Source: CAZNDN01 sp964571815
GTDB lineage: Bacteria; Fibrobacterota; Chitinivibrionia; Chitinivibrionales; WJKA01
DNA: 16,475 bases
Reading direction: 5' to 3'
Assembly: GCA_964571815.1 (NCBI GenBank)
Contig: CAZNDN010000092.1
Location: 1 to 16,475 of the forward strand
Shown piece by piece: positions 14,926-16,475 of the stretch. The translations under genes were made by a program, and so were the position numbers. The stretch's first letter is position 1; every line of letters starts with the position of its first letter. Below the pieces are notes generated by a model that searched no databases, had not been told where the DNA came from, and saw nothing but the letters and a program-made list of their open reading frames with translations.

Positions 14926-14954
14926 AATATACCAAAATGGTCGGCCAAGGTCAA
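14926..14954 (-). promoter_or_regulatory. Strong sigma-70-like promoter giving a leaderless ATPase mRNA
   Basis: On the minus strand TTGACC (14954-14949), a 17-base spacer and TATATT (14931-14926). The A of the ATG (14919) is seven bases after the -10 element, just where transcription should begin. No Shine-Dalgarno precedes the ATG. Confidence 0.7.
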
Positions 14955-15003
14955 TATTTTCATGGAAATTGTTGGGTATACTCGATATTTTCGATGAAAT
15001 TGT
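14954..15003. repeat. Tandem imperfect 19-bp repeats upstream of the ATPase promoter
   Basis: ATATTTTCATGGAAATTGT (14954-14972) and ATATTTTCGATGAAATTGT (14985-15003) agree at 15-16 of 19 positions, with starts 31 bases apart (three helical turns). Each has an imperfect dyad (TTTC...GAAA). They abut the -35 element and could be regulator sites. Beyond them, 15004-15291 shows nothing that I can support. Confidence 0.6.
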
Positions 15004-15291
15004 CGATTGAAGCGTGGGTGGAGTCTTGTCCGGGGGCAGACCACGGGAATACTGGAAATGACCCTGAAGAGGTCTGGATACGATCATTCCAGACACGCCG
15101 AAGCGTTCTCGGCAACCCTGTTCCCTGGAATGAATGAACCTCCCTGTCCGGAAAGGTGCGCTGTAGCCTCCGTCTCTGGGGACGAAGTGAAGCCGGCTTT
15201 CCCTCTTCCCGGGATGATTTGGTGAGGGTGGAGAGGGCAGGCAGCGATATCCATACCAATTGGACCGGATGGCTCATCAAGCGCGGATGTC

Positions 15292-15334
15292 TAATTGCGA
15301 CATACTTGCATTAGCGAAAATTTTCTATTATTTT
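15292..15334 (+). promoter_or_regulatory. Fur-family-like box overlapping a promoter
   Basis: TTGCGACATACTTGCA (15295-15310), within a TAAT...ATTA frame (15292-15313), has the TGC-N9-GCA dyad typical of Fur/Zur/Mur-type sites. It overlaps a -35 TTGCAT (15306-15311), followed by a 17-base spacer and TATTTT (15329-15334). Binding here would block transcription of the Cys/His-rich gene when metal is plentiful. The family of repressor (Zur or Fur) is inferred from the downstream genes. Confidence 0.5.
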
Positions 15335-15443
15335 TCTGAATGTAATGTCTGCAGTTGAGATTCGGCACGCCTGCGGACGCATCCGGAATACCCAAACCGA
15401 GCCGGCCATGGCTTTATCCACGGTAGATATTCTCACGTATTGC

Positions 15444-15836
15444 ATGCGCAGTGACGTACGGAAGGTACTCAGCGCCGCGCTTGTAGCTCTCTATGGTGCT
15501 CTTTCCCTCACGTCCCATTTCCCAGCATTGCACAATCATGGGCCGACGGCACGTGATGCATGCTGCTGCAAAGCCGAATCGTGCTGCGAAATCCCTCACC
15601 GGCATGTTCCTCACCGTCCCTCGACGGGATCGCGGTACACCGGGCAACCGGGACACGCCCATGGCCCCTGCATGGCCTGCATGTGGCAGGCAACGGCAAA
15701 GAGGCAGGCCGAATCGTACGTTGCGCTTCCGGCAACAACAACACCACTACTTTTGCGAGAATATGAGATCCCGAACGAGGTCCTTCATTACTCTACTTCG
15801 CCGCGACTTCAACAACCCCGCGCCCCTCCTGCCTGA
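15444..15836 (+). CDS. Small exported Cys/His-rich protein, probably metal-related
   Basis: 130 residues from ATG 15444. A longer in-frame start (15345) would put the signal sequence 42 residues in, so I choose the start directly before it. RSDVRKVLSAALVALYGALS is a signal peptide or N-terminal anchor. The rest is rich in possible metal ligands: LHNHG (27-31), CCCKAESCC (40-48), HRHVPHR (52-58), and HAHGPCMACMW (70-80), the last being a His motif plus CxxC. Small exported proteins with LHNH and CxxCxW motifs often stand beside metal importers or TonB receptors, but no function is established that I know of. Position between a Fur-like box and an AztD-like gene supports a part in zinc or copper handling. 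The ribosome site is weak. Confidence 0.7.
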   Translation: MRSDVRKVLSAALVALYGALSLTSHFPALHNHGPTARDACCCKAESCCEIPHRHVPHRPSTGSRYTGQPGHAHGPCMACMWQATAKRQAESYVALPATTTPLLLREYEIPNEVLHYSTSPRLQQPRAPPA

Positions 15837-15879
15837 GTTTCTTGAAAAATTCCTTACGTAAAGAGAATTCCGCGGGGTT
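15814..15879. terminator. Long-range hairpin at the end of the Cys/His-rich gene (possible terminator or attenuator)
   Basis: AACCCCGCG (15814-15822) is exactly complementary to CGCGGGGTT (15871-15879), 48 bases apart, and an inner pair (AATTC/GAATT around CTTACGTAAAG) could extend the stem. Only a short T-run follows. The stop codon lies inside the loop. It could end or attenuate transcription before the AztD-like gene. Confidence 0.35.
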
Positions 15880-15953
15880 TCAACTATCCATATCGTGCGG
15901 GGATGTGAGGCGCCGTGATTCTGTCGCGCTCTTGCTCATGGGTGGAGTATGGC

Positions 15954-15968
15954 GCATAGTGACTATGC
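15954..15968. promoter_or_regulatory. Perfect 7-1-7 palindrome upstream of the AztD-like gene
   Basis: GCATAGTGACTATGC is an exact 15-base dyad. It overlaps a possible -10 CATAGT (15955-15960), placed 17 bases after TTGCTC (15932-15937). The arrangement is that of a repressor operator. Its sequence differs from the Fur-like box 640 bases upstream, so a different regulator may bind. The rest of 15880-16030 holds no gene. Confidence 0.5.
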
Positions 15969-16030
15969 CGCAGTGAGCGGACAACCGGCCGTATATCGAC
16001 TATCACCAATGCAGGAAAGGAATAATTCAA

Positions 16031-16475
16031 ATGAAAGCAAGTACTTCAGACAAATCAATCCCACTTCTGCTTTTCGCGGGGCTTCTGTTGTTGTTCGGCG
16101 GATGTGAGAACAGCACAGATCCCGACGATACTCATCATGAACACGATGCCGACGCCTGGCTCTGGGCGTTTGACGACGACAACGGCACGGTGACGATCTA
16201 CGATACGCATGATGGTGTTGCTGAAACAACGCATGCAGCCTCCGCGCACATGATGATGCACTGTTTTACTGCAGGGCCTGCAATGACGCCGACACTCTGG
16301 ATGGCAAAAGGATCAACCGCGTATGGTTTCACTACCGGATTCGACCTTTCACATGGAGACCATGGGCACAAGGAAACGCCGGAAGTCTGGGCGACCATAC
16401 CCGTTGGCGCCACTCCGGTACACATGGGTGCAACCCCATCCGGCGACACGATTGCCTTCGCCAACGACGGCGACC
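16031..16475 (+). CDS. AztD-like zinc-binding beta-propeller lipoprotein, N-terminal part (cut by window edge)
   Basis: 148 residues are visible. ATG 16031 has AAAGGA nine bases upstream. The signal peptide (SIPLLLFAGLLLLFGG) ends at C25, a good lipobox. After a His/Asp-rich linker (THHEHDADAW, 34-43) the sequence shows blade-like repeats (LWAFDDDNGTVTIYDTHDG; then PVHMGATPSGDTIAFANDGD at the edge) and a second His cluster, SHGDHGHKE. The order 'DHGDHxH...I.G..PVHM...GD.IAFFNDG' is what I expect of AztD, a periplasmic zinc metallochaperone that hands Zn(II) to the AztC binding protein of the AztABC importer. Neither importer subunit is in the window; they may lie just beyond. The AztD match is by pattern only and could be another metal-binding propeller. 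Confidence 0.8.
   Translation, partial: MKASTSDKSIPLLLFAGLLLLFGGCENSTDPDDTHHEHDADAWLWAFDDDNGTVTIYDTHDGVAETTHAASAHMMMHCFTAGPAMTPTLWMAKGSTAYGFTTGFDLSHGDHGHKETPEVWATIPVGATPVHMGATPSGDTIAFANDGD

Noticed and set aside
1..16475. CRISPR arrays, tRNA or rRNA genes, insertion sequences, integrases
   Set aside because: Read through on both strands; no regularly spaced repeats, cloverleaf signatures, rRNA motifs or transposase/integrase motifs were seen.

Overview
The window looks like a chromosomal piece of a member of the Fibrobacterota (Fibrobacter/Chitinispirillum-like bacteria), probably a metagenome-assembled scaffold. The pointers are a TIGR02147-type regulator (a family first defined as a paralogous family in Fibrobacter succinogenes), several large secreted proteins that end in short 'sorting tail'-like beta domains, fairly GC-rich coding DNA, and a 100-N scaffold gap at 12589-12688. 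The taxonomic assignment is inference. No rRNA, tRNA, CRISPR array, transposase or integrase was seen.

Left part (1-3025, minus strand): two adjacent genes for exported proteins. One is an 841-residue zinc metalloprotease with a HELGHNWGASH site, a PKD domain and a C-terminal sorting-like tail, with a good promoter upstream. The other is the N-terminal 98 residues of a CHAP-like cysteine amidase/peptidase, cut by the window edge. Next (3164-4630, minus strand) come an RCK-domain fragment of a potassium channel that lacks its pore, and a Phd/VapC-type toxin-antitoxin pair whose toxin gene carries a one-base frameshift.

Middle part (4881-10663, plus strand): a TIGR02147 regulator overlaps by four bases (ATGA) a lipoprotein with carboxypeptidase-regulatory-like and carbohydrate-binding-like domains. 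These are followed by a collapsed pectate-lyase gene (signal peptide and first motif joined to a C-terminal tail, out of frame), a secreted protein of unknown function with a WNMPIGS motif, and a secreted TIM-barrel glycoside hydrolase. The block reads as a polysaccharide-utilisation region with a regulator at its head.

Accessory part (10749-12050): a toxin-first DUF4258/antitoxin pair (minus strand), about 400 bases of gene-free or repeat-like DNA with a strong hairpin, and an MNT nucleotidyltransferase coupled to what seems to be the stump of a HEPN toxin gene. Then come a flavodoxin-like gene running into the assembly gap, a cytoplasmic five-bladed-propeller glycosidase, and (minus strand) an AAA+/DUF4143 ATPase whose promoter would make a leaderless transcript and which has tandem imperfect repeats upstream.

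Right end (15292-16475, plus strand): a metal-handling locus. A Fur-family-like box overlaps a promoter ahead of a small exported Cys/His-rich protein. A perfect 15-bp palindrome lies upstream of a His-rich lipoprotein that resembles the zinc metallochaperone AztD and runs off the window. Together they suggest zinc (or copper) homeostasis.
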